In this document: positions 43,414 through 51,158 of the stretch, piece after piece
Numbering within the stretch: position 1 is the first letter of the stretch
Layout: each line of letters starts with the position of its first letter
Assembly: GCF_002158865.1 (NCBI RefSeq)
Contig: NZ_CP021455.1
Coordinates: 310,001 to 374,000 of the forward strand
DNA length: 64,000 bases
DNA from: Comamonas serinivorans
GTDB lineage: Bacteria; Pseudomonadota; Gammaproteobacteria; Burkholderiales; Burkholderiaceae_C
Direction of reading: 5' to 3'
Program-made: the position numbers and the translations under genes
Notes under the pieces: model-generated
What the model was told of the DNA's origin: nothing
Seen by the model: the letters and a program-made list of their open reading frames with translations, nothing else
Database searches by the model: none

Positions 43414-45402
43414 GTGGCTGAGTTTCACAACCTGGAGATCGAGCAAAGGCGCTACCGCTGGCGCGCGCTCGCCATGGCGGGTCTGGTGCTGGTGTGTTTC
43501 GGCCTGGTGCTGGCACGGCTGTACTTTCTGCAGGTGATCCGCCACGAGGACCTGTTGCAGCAGGCCGAGAACAACCGCACCGCCGTGGTGCCCGTCGTGC
43601 CCACGCGGGGCGAGATCGTGGACCGCAACGGCCTGCTGCTGGCGACCAATTACTCGGCCTACACGGTCGAGGTCACGCCGTCCAAGACCGAGAACCTGGA
43701 CGCCACCATCGATGAAATCGCCAAGCTGATCGACATTTCGCCACGCGACCGGCGCGTGTTCAGGCGCTTGCGCGAAGACGCGCGCAGCTTCGATTCGCTG
43801 CCGCTGCGCTCCAAGCTCAGCGACGCCGAAGTGGCCCGCATCACGGCCAACCGCTACCGCCTGCCGGGTGTGGACGTGAAGGTGCGGCTGTTCCGCACCT
43901 ACCCGTTTGAAGAGGCGGCCGGCCATGTCGTGGGCTATGTGGGCCGGATCAACCAGCGCGAGAAGGAGCAGCTGGAGGATTCGGAGGACGAGGCCAACTA
44001 CCGCGGCACCGACGTGATCGGCAAGGTGGGCGTGGAGCAAAGCCACGAGCGCGAGCTGCACGGCACCACCGGTTACGAGCAGCTCGAAACCTCGGCCGGC
44101 GGCCACGCCGTGCGCCAGCTGCAGAGCATGCCCGCCACCACCGGCGATTCGCTCATGCTGACCATCGACCTGGGCCTGCAGAAGATGGTGGAGGACCTGT
44201 ACGGCAACCGGCGCGGCGCGCTCGTGGCCATCGACCCGAACACGGGCGAGGTGCTGGCCTTCGTCAGCAAGCCGACCTACGACCCCAACCTGTTCATCGG
44301 CGGCATCGACCAGGAAAGCTGGGCCCTGCTCAACGAGTCCATCAACAAGCCGCTGCTCAACCGCGCCCTCAAGGGCGTGTACCCGCCCGGTTCCACCTAC
44401 AAGCCCTTCATGGCGCTGGCGGCGCTGGAGACGGGCACGCGCAAGGCCAGCACGGTGATTCAGGATGGCGGCTCGTGGACCTTCGGCGGCCACACCTTCC
44501 GCTCAGGCCACGCGCTGGGGCCGGTTGACCTGCACCGCTCCATCGTCAAGTCCAGCAACGTCTACTACTACACCCTGGCCAACGAAATGGGCGTGGACAA
44601 GATCCACGACTTCATGAAGCCGCTGGGCTTTGGCCAGGTCACCGGCATCGACCTGATCGGCGAGTCGCGTGGCGTGCTGCCCAGCCGCGAGTGGAAGCGC
44701 AACACCTACAAGCGCGCCGCCCAGCAGCAGTGGTACGCGGGCGAAACGATTTCGCTGGGCATCGGCCAGGGCTACAACAACTTCACCATGCTGCAGATCG
44801 CGCATGCCATGACCATCATCGCCAACGGCGGCACCAACCGCACGCCGCACCTGGTCAAGGGCAAGCGGGCCGCCGCCAGCGCGCAGTTCGTCGACCTGCC
44901 GCGCGAGGCGGGCAAGCGCATGCCCTACCAGAGCGAGAACATGGCGCTGGTGCGGCGCGGCATGGTCGGGGTGACGCAGGAAGGCACGTCGCGCCGGGTG
45001 TTCGCGGGCGCTGCCTACACCAGCGGCGGCAAGACCGGCACGGCGCAGGCGGTGACCGTGGGTCAGAAGTCCAAGTACAACGCGGCCAAGCTGACGGAGT
45101 TCCAGCGCGACCACTCGCTGTACCTGGCCTTTGCACCGGCCGAGCACCCCCAGATCGTGGTCGCCGCCATCGTCGAAAACGCCGGCTTTGGCGCCGCAGC
45201 GGCCGCCCCGCTGGCGCGCCGCGTGTTCGACTATTGGCTGCTGGGCCAGTACCCCAGCGAGGTCGACATGGCCGCCATGCAGCGCGGCCAGGCCGGCAGC
45301 CCCATCGGCACACCGCGCGACGCCAAGGCCATGCAGCCCACCCCCGTGCGCAACGAGACGGGCACCGAGACAAGCCCCGAGGCGGCAGTGGTTTCGCACT
45401 GA
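43414..45402 (+). CDS. mrdA: Penicillin-binding protein 2 (peptidoglycan transpeptidase)
   Basis: Class B PBP of the elongasome, 662 residues. It has a short cytosolic start, one membrane helix (about 17-37, MAGLVLVCFGLVLARLYFL), a pedestal domain and a transpeptidase domain. The active-site serine is in PPGSTYKPFM (S-x-x-K). The second motif is KSSNVYYYTL and the third is SGGKTGTAQ. The start is a GTG at 43414. A Gln/Pro/Thr-rich tail ends the protein. Hairpin copy 13 begins at once after the stop. The usual next gene, mrdB/rodA, does not follow. Confidence 0.96.
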   Translation: MAEFHNLEIEQRRYRWRALAMAGLVLVCFGLVLARLYFLQVIRHEDLLQQAENNRTAVVPVVPTRGEIVDRNGLLLATNYSAYTVEVTPSKTENLDATIDEIAKLIDISPRDRRVFRRLREDARSFDSLPLRSKLSDAEVARITANRYRLPGVDVKVRLFRTYPFEEAAGHVVGYVGRINQREKEQLEDSEDEANYRGTDVIGKVGVEQSHERELHGTTGYEQLETSAGGHAVRQLQSMPATTGDSLMLTIDLGLQKMVEDLYGNRRGALVAIDPNTGEVLAFVSKPTYDPNLFIGGIDQESWALLNESINKPLLNRALKGVYPPGSTYKPFMALAALETGTRKASTVIQDGGSWTFGGHTFRSGHALGPVDLHRSIVKSSNVYYYTLANEMGVDKIHDFMKPLGFGQVTGIDLIGESRGVLPSREWKRNTYKRAAQQQWYAGETISLGIGQGYNNFTMLQIAHAMTIIANGGTNRTPHLVKGKRAAASAQFVDLPREAGKRMPYQSENMALVRRGMVGVTQEGTSRRVFAGAAYTSGGKTGTAQAVTVGQKSKYNAAKLTEFQRDHSLYLAFAPAEHPQIVVAAIVENAGFGAAAAAPLARRVFDYWLLGQYPSEVDMAAMQRGQAGSPIGTPRDAKAMQPTPVRNETGTETSPEAAVVSH

Positions 45403-45456
45403 TGGGGTATGTGGCCACTTCCGTTTGTTGAACAACGAGAGTGACCCGATACCCAT
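45403..45456. repeat. Dispersed hairpin repeat, copy 13 (abuts the mrdA stop)
   Basis: Outer GGGTAT/ATACCC and inner CCGTT-type/AACG arms around TTGTTGAACA. It starts directly after the mrdA TGA and is probably its terminator. Confidence 0.82.
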
Positions 45457-45841
45457 TGATAGATCATCCGCTGTCCACCGTTTCCAGGCCCGGCCGTTTG
45501 CGCGAGGCCTCGGTGAACGGTTGCAGCCAGGCCTGGCGGGGCGGCCGGTACAGCACGGTCAACGTCAGGCATGCATGTCGCGTGTTCCATGGAGCGGGTC
45601 GAACGCGCGGCGTCCACGGCCCTTGGATGCCGACGGCGGCTCACCATGCGCTCGGCGGGCCGGGCGCACGAGGTGCCGCCTGACCAGCCATCGTGGGCCG
45701 CATCCGCGGGCGCAGGACCCGCATCGACAGCCAGCGACGGGCCTCAGGCCCATGCAGGGTTGAGGGGGGCTTGCTGGCGCTGCCCGCACCGATCAGCGGA
45801 AGCCGGTTGCTTGCGGGCATGCGCAGGTCAATGGTTTGCAC

Positions 45842-45892
45842 CAGTATGGTGCGACTGCCGTTTTTCACAGGACGGCAAGGAGCCGATACCCG
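45842..45892. repeat. Dispersed hairpin repeat, copy 14
   Basis: Inner arms CTGCCGT/ACGGCA are well kept; outer CAGTATGG/CCGATACCC is mixed, one arm of each subtype. It stands free in non-coding DNA 158 bp before the BMP-protein start. Confidence 0.75.
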
Positions 45893-46049
45893 GTGACACC
45901 GAGGCGTGTCGGGCTCTCGCCGCACTGCGCCGTGGACGCGGCGCGACAGATGGGGTTTTTCAGCAGGTCGCGGCGCGCTGACGCGCCTTGGCGGCCCGCA
46001 TCACGGTGACAATGGGTCAACCACCGGTTCACCTTTGCGCACTTCAGCC

Positions 46050-47066
46050 ATGGACACTCGACTGATCCCCAGCACCCTTCGCCGTCGCACCGCCATCCTG
46101 GGGCTGGCGGCCGCTCCCTGGACGCCGGGTTGGGCGCAGTCCGGTGGCCGCGCGCCCATCAAGGCGGCTGGCGTGTACACCGTGCCCTTCGAGCAGCAGT
46201 GGGTCAGCCGCGTGCACCAGGCCATGCAGACGGCGCGGCAGCGCGGCGCCATCCAGTACAAGGGGATCGAGAACATCCCGGCCCACCGCTACGCCGACAC
46301 CGTGCGCAAGCAGGCCGAGCAGGGCTACAAGCTCATCATCGGCGAGGCCTTCGAGGCCGAAGAGGCCGTGCGCAAGGTGGCGGCCGAGTTTCCCGGCACG
46401 GCCATCGTGATGGGGTCGTCGGGCAAGCTGCAGGCGCCCAACTTCAGCGTGTTCGACAACTACATCCACGAGCCCTCGTACCTGGCCGGCATGTTGGCCG
46501 GTGGCATGACCCGCAGCAACCACATCGGCCTGCTGGGCGGCATGGCCATCCCCGAGGTGAACCGGCTGATGAACGCCTTCATCGACGGCGCGCGCGAGGT
46601 GAACCCGCGCGCGCGGTTCAGCACCGGCGTCATCAACAGCTGGCTGAACCAGCCCCGTGCGCGCCAGATGACCATGGCCATGGTCGATCAGGGCGTGGAC
46701 GCGATGTTCGCCGCCACCATGGCCGGCGTCATCGAAACCGCGGCCGAGCGCAACATCCTGGCCTTCGGCAACATCATCCACCCGCAGCCGCAGTACCCGA
46801 ACACGGTGGTGGCGTCGGCGCTGTGGCACATGGAGCCTACGGTCGATGCGGTCATCGCCGCCGTCCAGGCAGGTACCTACCAGGCCCGCGACCTGGCCTC
46901 GCTGTCGTTCATGCGCGCCAAGGGCGCTTCGCTGTCGCCGCTGGGCACGTTCGAGCGCAAGGTGGCGCCCGAGCTGCTGCAGCGCGTGCGCGCCAAAGAG
47001 GCCGACATCCTCAGCGGCCGCTTCGTGGTGCCGATCAAGGACGAGATCGAGCTCACGCTGCGCTGA
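46050..47066 (+). CDS. BMP-family (PnrA/Med-like) solute-binding protein
   Basis: Substrate-binding protein of the BMP family, 338 residues, normally the binding part of ABC importers for nucleosides or related ligands. An Arg-rich, Tat-like signal (LRRRTAILGLAAAPWTPGWA) is followed by IKAAGVYTVPFEQQWVSRVH, GYKLIIGEAFEAEEAVRKVA, FDNYIHEPSYLAGMLAGGMT and IGLLGGMAIPEVNRLMNAFI. No ABC permease or ATPase is adjacent; the orphan ABC pair at 15451-17138 is of a different family. The ATG at 46050 starts MDTRLIPS. Confidence 0.88.
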   Translation: MDTRLIPSTLRRRTAILGLAAAPWTPGWAQSGGRAPIKAAGVYTVPFEQQWVSRVHQAMQTARQRGAIQYKGIENIPAHRYADTVRKQAEQGYKLIIGEAFEAEEAVRKVAAEFPGTAIVMGSSGKLQAPNFSVFDNYIHEPSYLAGMLAGGMTRSNHIGLLGGMAIPEVNRLMNAFIDGAREVNPRARFSTGVINSWLNQPRARQMTMAMVDQGVDAMFAATMAGVIETAAERNILAFGNIIHPQPQYPNTVVASALWHMEPTVDAVIAAVQAGTYQARDLASLSFMRAKGASLSPLGTFERKVAPELLQRVRAKEADILSGRFVVPIKDEIELTLR

Positions 47067-47298
47067 GCGTCCATTCGCAGTCGGGATGGGGCGCGCCGGG
47101 CCAGCACCCGATCGACACCTGAGACCAGCGGATGCAAGCGGCGCGTTGGACGTGCTGACGCCGTTGCGGTCTGTCTGCTCGGTCAGACCTCGAGCTGAAC
47201 CCGCCAGACCGGATGGCTCGTCCTCGTGGGGAGGCCGGCATGAACCGGGCGCAAAAAAGGGGCCGCTGGAGCCCCTGATCGTTGCGCCATTCGGCGGG

Positions 47299-48192
47299 TC
47301 AACGGTTCTTGGTGTTCTTCCGGGTGGCCTTTTTGGGCGCCGAGGTCTGCGAGGGTGCGGCTGCGCCGTCCACGCTCAGGCGGCCGCCGCCGCCCAGGCC
47401 CTGGCCACGGACGGTTTGCGCCTTGTAGTTGCGCAGCGAGATGACCATCTGGTTGTAGGCGTCGATGAAGGCGGCCGAGATGACCTTGCCCTGCGGCGTG
47501 TTCGAGTAGCCGCCCAGGCCACCGGCTGCGCCGCCGCCCATCAGGCCACCGAAGATGGACAGGTCGGTCTTGGAGGCGCTGCCTTGCGAGGCCGACACCT
47601 GCACGCCCGAGCGGTTGTCCACCAGGGTCAGCATGGTCGAGGCTTCGCGTGTCTTGGCGCTGCCGGCGATGGCACCCACTGCCCGCCCGCGGCTGCCGAA
47701 CAAGCCGGCCAGGCCGGCCACGGCACCACCGGTGTTGTCTTCGTTGAAGATGATTTCGGGGGACAGGCCGTAGTCGGAGGCCACCATCTGGCCCTTGCCG
47801 AAATTGCTGCCCGAGCGCATTTCGCCCGATTGCATGAGGTCGCGTTCGCGGCTCATGGCGTTCATGCCGGCGGCACTGCGCTCAACCACCACGAAACAGT
47901 TGGACTGCTGCACCAGCAGACGCAACAGGTTGGCCGTGGGCGGCAGGCGGTATTCGTTGCGCAGGATGGTGTACCAGCCGGCGTTCTGGTTTTCGACCAG
48001 CGACACCGTGCCCATGGGCTCGGCACAGCGCTCGAGCGACGTGGTGGTGTTCTGGCTGCTGCTGCCCGCGGCGCCCCCGGTGACCTCGGAGTTGGGGTTG
48101 GCTGAGCCCATCTTCATGTTGGTGGTTTCGCAACCCGCCAGCAAGGCGGAGGCGCCCACCAGCGCGGCCAAGGCATACGTTCTCTTGAGCAT
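47299..48192 (-). CDS. CsgG/HfaB-like lipoprotein
   Basis: 297 residues. The lipoprotein signal is LVGASALLAGC. The mature domain resembles the CsgG/curli-secretion family: LLRLLVQQSNCFVVVERSAAG, YGLSPEIIFNEDNTGGAVAG, ASTMLTLVDNRSGVQVSASQG, and the C-terminal AFIDAYNQMVISLRNYKA. A lysine-rich tail (PKKATRKNTKNR) ends it. No csgA/B or other curli genes are nearby, as is common for stand-alone CsgG-like lipoproteins. CAGGAA lies upstream of the ATG. Confidence 0.82.
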   Translation of the reverse strand: MLKRTYALAALVGASALLAGCETTNMKMGSANPNSEVTGGAAGSSSQNTTTSLERCAEPMGTVSLVENQNAGWYTILRNEYRLPPTANLLRLLVQQSNCFVVVERSAAGMNAMSRERDLMQSGEMRSGSNFGKGQMVASDYGLSPEIIFNEDNTGGAVAGLAGLFGSRGRAVGAIAGSAKTREASTMLTLVDNRSGVQVSASQGSASKTDLSIFGGLMGGGAAGGLGGYSNTPQGKVISAAFIDAYNQMVISLRNYKAQTVRGQGLGGGGRLSVDGAAAPSQTSAPKKATRKNTKNR

Positions 48193-48522
48193 GAGGTGTT
48201 CCTGATGAATGGCGGTGTCTGACGCGCCGGATGTCGCTGGATGTGGCGTTTGGCAACTGCCGCTGGCGCCGGGTTACTGCTTGGAAACAGTCGCAAAATT
48301 ATAGGCAAGCGCCAGTCGATGCCAGGCAGGACCGCGACAGACCGCGTGGGGCCGGCCAGCGCGGCATCGCGGTCAGCCCCAGGCTGGAGACGATCGGCGC
48401 GGCGGCCTGGATGACGCTCTCGCCCGTGGCTGGCCGGGTGCCGGTCCGGTGGCGCCCATGCCGGCGCTTGCAGACGCGGCGCCCGTAAGATGCCCGGCTT
48501 GTTCAACCTGAGAGGAAACGCC

Positions 48523-48711
48523 ATGCCCACCTACCACATCGAGATGATGGAGGGCCGCACGCTCGAGCAGAAGAAGCAGCTCGTCGAAGCCATCACCCGC
48601 GTCAGCGTCGAGGTGCTGGGCGGCTCGCCCGAATCGGTCGACATCCTCATCACCGACGTCAAGCGCGAGAACTGGGCCACCGGCGGCGTGCTGTGGTCCG
48701 AGAAGAAGTGA
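48523..48711 (+). CDS. 4-oxalocrotonate tautomerase-family protein
   Basis: 62 residues. After removal of Met the catalytic N-terminal Pro1 is exposed (MPTYHIEMMEGRT), as in 4-oxalocrotonate tautomerase. The rest fits the beta-alpha-beta subunit (LEQKKQLVEAITRVSVEVLG, ESVDILITDVKRENWATGG). The ATG at 48523 has GAGGAAACGCC upstream; the frame is open from 48490. It tautomerises unsaturated keto acids or related compounds; the true substrate is unknown. It is convergent with the Bug gene downstream. Confidence 0.9.
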   Translation: MPTYHIEMMEGRTLEQKKQLVEAITRVSVEVLGGSPESVDILITDVKRENWATGGVLWSEKK

Positions 48712-48782
48712 TCGGGCCACCCGCGAACGGCCAGGGCGATCAAGTCAGCCGCTGAGGCCTCCGGGCATCGGGCCTCGCGGCC

Positions 48783-49811
48783 TCAATCCACCTCGATCTT
48801 TTCGCGCTGGATGACGGCCCCCCATTGCGGGATCTCCTTGGCGATGCGCTTGCCGAAGGCGTCGGCCGATTCGGTGAGCACATCGCCCTGCATGGTCAGC
48901 GTGGTCCGCACCTTGGGGTCGTGGGTGGCGGCGCGCAGGGCCTCGTTTACCTTGCTGACCACGGCGGGCGGCGTGCCGGCCGGCACGAACACGCCCATCC
49001 AGTAATTCACGTCGACGGGGTAGCCGGCTTCGGTCATGGTCGGGACGTTGGGCAGGCGGGCCACGCGCTTGGGGGCTGTGATGGCCAGCGGCTTGATCTT
49101 GCCGGTTTCAAAGTTGGGGGCCGAGTTGGGGATGTCGAACATGGCCTCGACCTCGCCGGCCATCAGCGCCATCTGCGCCGGTGCCTGGCCCTTGTAGGGC
49201 ACGTGGATGGCTTCGAAGCCTTCCTTGTTGCCCAGCATGGCAAAGGTCAGGTGGGCCAGGTTGCCGAGGCCGGCCGAGGCGTAGCGCAGCTTGCCGGGGT
49301 GGGCCTTGGCCCAGGCGATCAGGTCCTTGGCCGACTCGATCTTGTTGGCCTTGGCCCAGGCCGGGTTCACCGCCAGCACGAACTGGCCTTCGATGATGGG
49401 CGTCACCGGCAGCAGGCTTTCGGCCTTGTAGCTGAGCTTGCGGTACAGCTGCGGGTTGACGGTGATGCTGCTGGAGTTGGTCATCAGCAGCGTGTGGCCG
49501 TCGGGCGCGGACCGCGCGACTTCGCTGGCCCCGATGGCGCTGTTGGCGCCGGGCTTGTTGTCCACGATGACGGTCTGGCCCAGGGCGCGCGACATGTGGT
49601 CGGCCAGCGCGCGCGTCAGCGTGTCCGAGATCGAGCCCGCCGGCCCGGCGGCCACGAACCGCACCATGTGCGTCGGCCACTTGCCGTCGGCGGGTTTGGC
49701 GTCCTGGGCCCAGGCCGGCAGGCCGATGAGGCTGACGCAGGCCGCCAGCCACAGGCGGCGGTGCAGGGCGGTGCGGGGAGCGGGGTGAGCGGGGGTGAAG
49801 CGGGTGTCCAT
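48783..49811 (-). CDS. Bug/TctC-family receptor
   Basis: 342 residues. The signal peptide ends SLIGLPAWAQ. The family core is VRFVAAGPAGSISDTLTRAL, NKPGANSAIGASEVAR, APDGHTLLMTNSSSITVNP and PYKGQAPAQMALMAGEVE. CAGGAG lies six bases before the ATG at 49811. It is the last gene of a minus-strand set with a second Bug gene, the CoA-transferase fusion and the biotin carboxylase. The two adjacent receptors are paralogues. Between them lies hairpin copy 15. Confidence 0.92.
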   Translation of the reverse strand: MDTRFTPAHPAPRTALHRRLWLAACVSLIGLPAWAQDAKPADGKWPTHMVRFVAAGPAGSISDTLTRALADHMSRALGQTVIVDNKPGANSAIGASEVARSAPDGHTLLMTNSSSITVNPQLYRKLSYKAESLLPVTPIIEGQFVLAVNPAWAKANKIESAKDLIAWAKAHPGKLRYASAGLGNLAHLTFAMLGNKEGFEAIHVPYKGQAPAQMALMAGEVEAMFDIPNSAPNFETGKIKPLAITAPKRVARLPNVPTMTEAGYPVDVNYWMGVFVPAGTPPAVVSKVNEALRAATHDPKVRTTLTMQGDVLTESADAFGKRIAKEIPQWGAVIQREKIEVD

Positions 49812-49844
49812 GGCTGTCTCCTGATCTTGGGTGTGTTGTCGCAT

Positions 49845-49896
49845 GGGGTATGGCGGCATCTGCGTTTGAGGATGAACGGCAGTACCGGCATACCGG
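49845..49896. repeat. Dispersed hairpin repeat, copy 15
   Basis: Outer GGTATG/CATACC (GGG subtype), inner TGCGTT/AACGGC with one mismatch. It lies 33 bp upstream of one Bug start and 60 bp past the stop of the other, within one transcription direction. Confidence 0.8.
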
Positions 49897-49956
49897 TCTT
49901 CATGTGCGGGGTGGGGCGCAGCCCGGGCCGGCGGGCACCCGGGCGGGGGCCGTGCC

Positions 49957-50961
49957 TCAGTCCAGCGAAATGCCTTCGCGCTGGATGACGGCGCCCCAGG
50001 TCGGCACCTCGCTGGCGATGCGCTTGGCGAAGCTGGCGGGGTCGGTCACCACGGGGTCGCCCTGCATGCTCAGCGCGTTTTTCACAGCGGGATCGTTGGG
50101 CATCTGCTTGATGGCCGCGTAGAGCTTGTCGATCACGGCCTGCGGCGTGCCCTTGGGCGCGAGGGCGCCGAGCCAGAAGCTCACGTCGAAGCCGGGCACG
50201 CCGGCCTCGGCCATGGTGGGCACGTTGGGCAGCCTGGCCATGCGCTTGCTCGAGGTCACGGCCAGCGCCTTGAGCTTGCCGTTTTCGATCTGCGGGATGC
50301 TGGGCGGCGTGTCGAACAGGGTCTGGATCTCGCCGCCGATGGCGGCCAGCTGGGCCTGCGAGCCGGCCTTGTAGGGCACGTGCACGGTCTGCACCTGCTT
50401 GCGGTTGCTCAGCATGGCGAACGACAGGTGGGCGATGTTGCCGGGGCCGGCCGAGCCGTAGCTCAGCTGGCCGGGGTGCGCCTTGGCCCAGTTCATCAAC
50501 TCGTCCAGCGTGTTCACCTTGGCGCCCTGGGCCCAAGCCGAGTTCACGACCAGGATGAAGGGCGCGTCGATGATCTGCGAGATCGGGGCGAAGTCAGCCG
50601 GCTTGTAGTTGACCTTTTTGTAGATCTGCGGGTTGATCGTCACGCTGCTGGAGTTGGTGACCAGCAGCGTGTAGCCGTCGGGCGTCGCACGCGCCACTTC
50701 GGTGGCGCCCAGCATGCCGTTGGCGCCGGGCTTGTTCTCGACCACGAAGGGCTGGCCCAGCGACTTGCTGAGCTGGTCGGCCATCAGGCGGGCGATGGCG
50801 TCGGTCACCGAGCCGGCCGGAAAGCCGACCACCACGCGCACGGCCTTGCTCGGGTACTCGGCTGCCTGGGCGGTTACGGGGCTGAGCACCGTGCACGCGG
50901 TCGCAGCGGCCAGACCCAGCAGCTGGCGTCGGGCGATGGGGGAAAGGAAGGGGTTCGACAT
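49957..50961 (-). CDS. Bug/TctC-family receptor (Tat-like signal)
   Basis: 334 residues. The signal carries a twin arginine (IARRQLLGLAAATACTVLS) and ends AQAAEYPSKA. The core is VRVVVGFPAGSVTDAIARLM, NKPGANGMLGATEVAR, TPDGYTLLVTNSSSVTINP and PYKAGSQAQLAAIGGE. The ATG at 50961 has AAGGA upstream. The NSSS segment and overall layout make it the closest relative of the neighbouring receptor, so the pair probably arose by duplication. Likely import role for the acid handled by the adjacent CoA-transferase. Confidence 0.92.
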   Translation of the reverse strand: MSNPFLSPIARRQLLGLAAATACTVLSPVTAQAAEYPSKAVRVVVGFPAGSVTDAIARLMADQLSKSLGQPFVVENKPGANGMLGATEVARATPDGYTLLVTNSSSVTINPQIYKKVNYKPADFAPISQIIDAPFILVVNSAWAQGAKVNTLDELMNWAKAHPGQLSYGSAGPGNIAHLSFAMLSNRKQVQTVHVPYKAGSQAQLAAIGGEIQTLFDTPPSIPQIENGKLKALAVTSSKRMARLPNVPTMAEAGVPGFDVSFWLGALAPKGTPQAVIDKLYAAIKQMPNDPAVKNALSMQGDPVVTDPASFAKRIASEVPTWGAVIQREGISLD

Positions 50962-50984
50962 CACGGGTCCTTGCGAATCAAGTT

Positions 50985-51036
50985 GGCAGTATCGGTGTCA
51001 TGCCGTTGCATGAAGAACGGCGATGGCCTCATACCT
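50985..51036. repeat. Dispersed hairpin repeat, copy 16
   Basis: Outer AGTAT/ATACCT and inner TGCCGTT/AACGGC around GCATGAAG. It is 24 bp upstream of the Bug start, between it and the CoA-transferase fusion. Confidence 0.85.
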
Positions 51037-51158
51037 CTGAAAACCATGCGGGCGTGGCGCTGCCAGCCCGGGCCTGAACGCCCGGACATGCACATGGGGA
51101 TGGTGGCCGGCGCGGGCCCCGAACGCGCATCGGGGTGCCGCACGCCAGCCGGCGGCGC

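Larger units (their letters stand above)
45403..46049. other. 647-bp intergenic stretch with two repeat copies
   Basis: Lies after mrdA, where rodA often lies. It contains hairpin copies 13 and 14 and about 380 bp of GC-rich DNA between them with no credible gene. No rodA remnant is recognisable. Confidence 0.6.

Noticed and set aside
46050..47066. BMP-type binding protein as the missing partner of the ABC pair at 15451-17138
   Set aside because: The binding-protein family does not match that permease family, and the genes are 29 kb apart.
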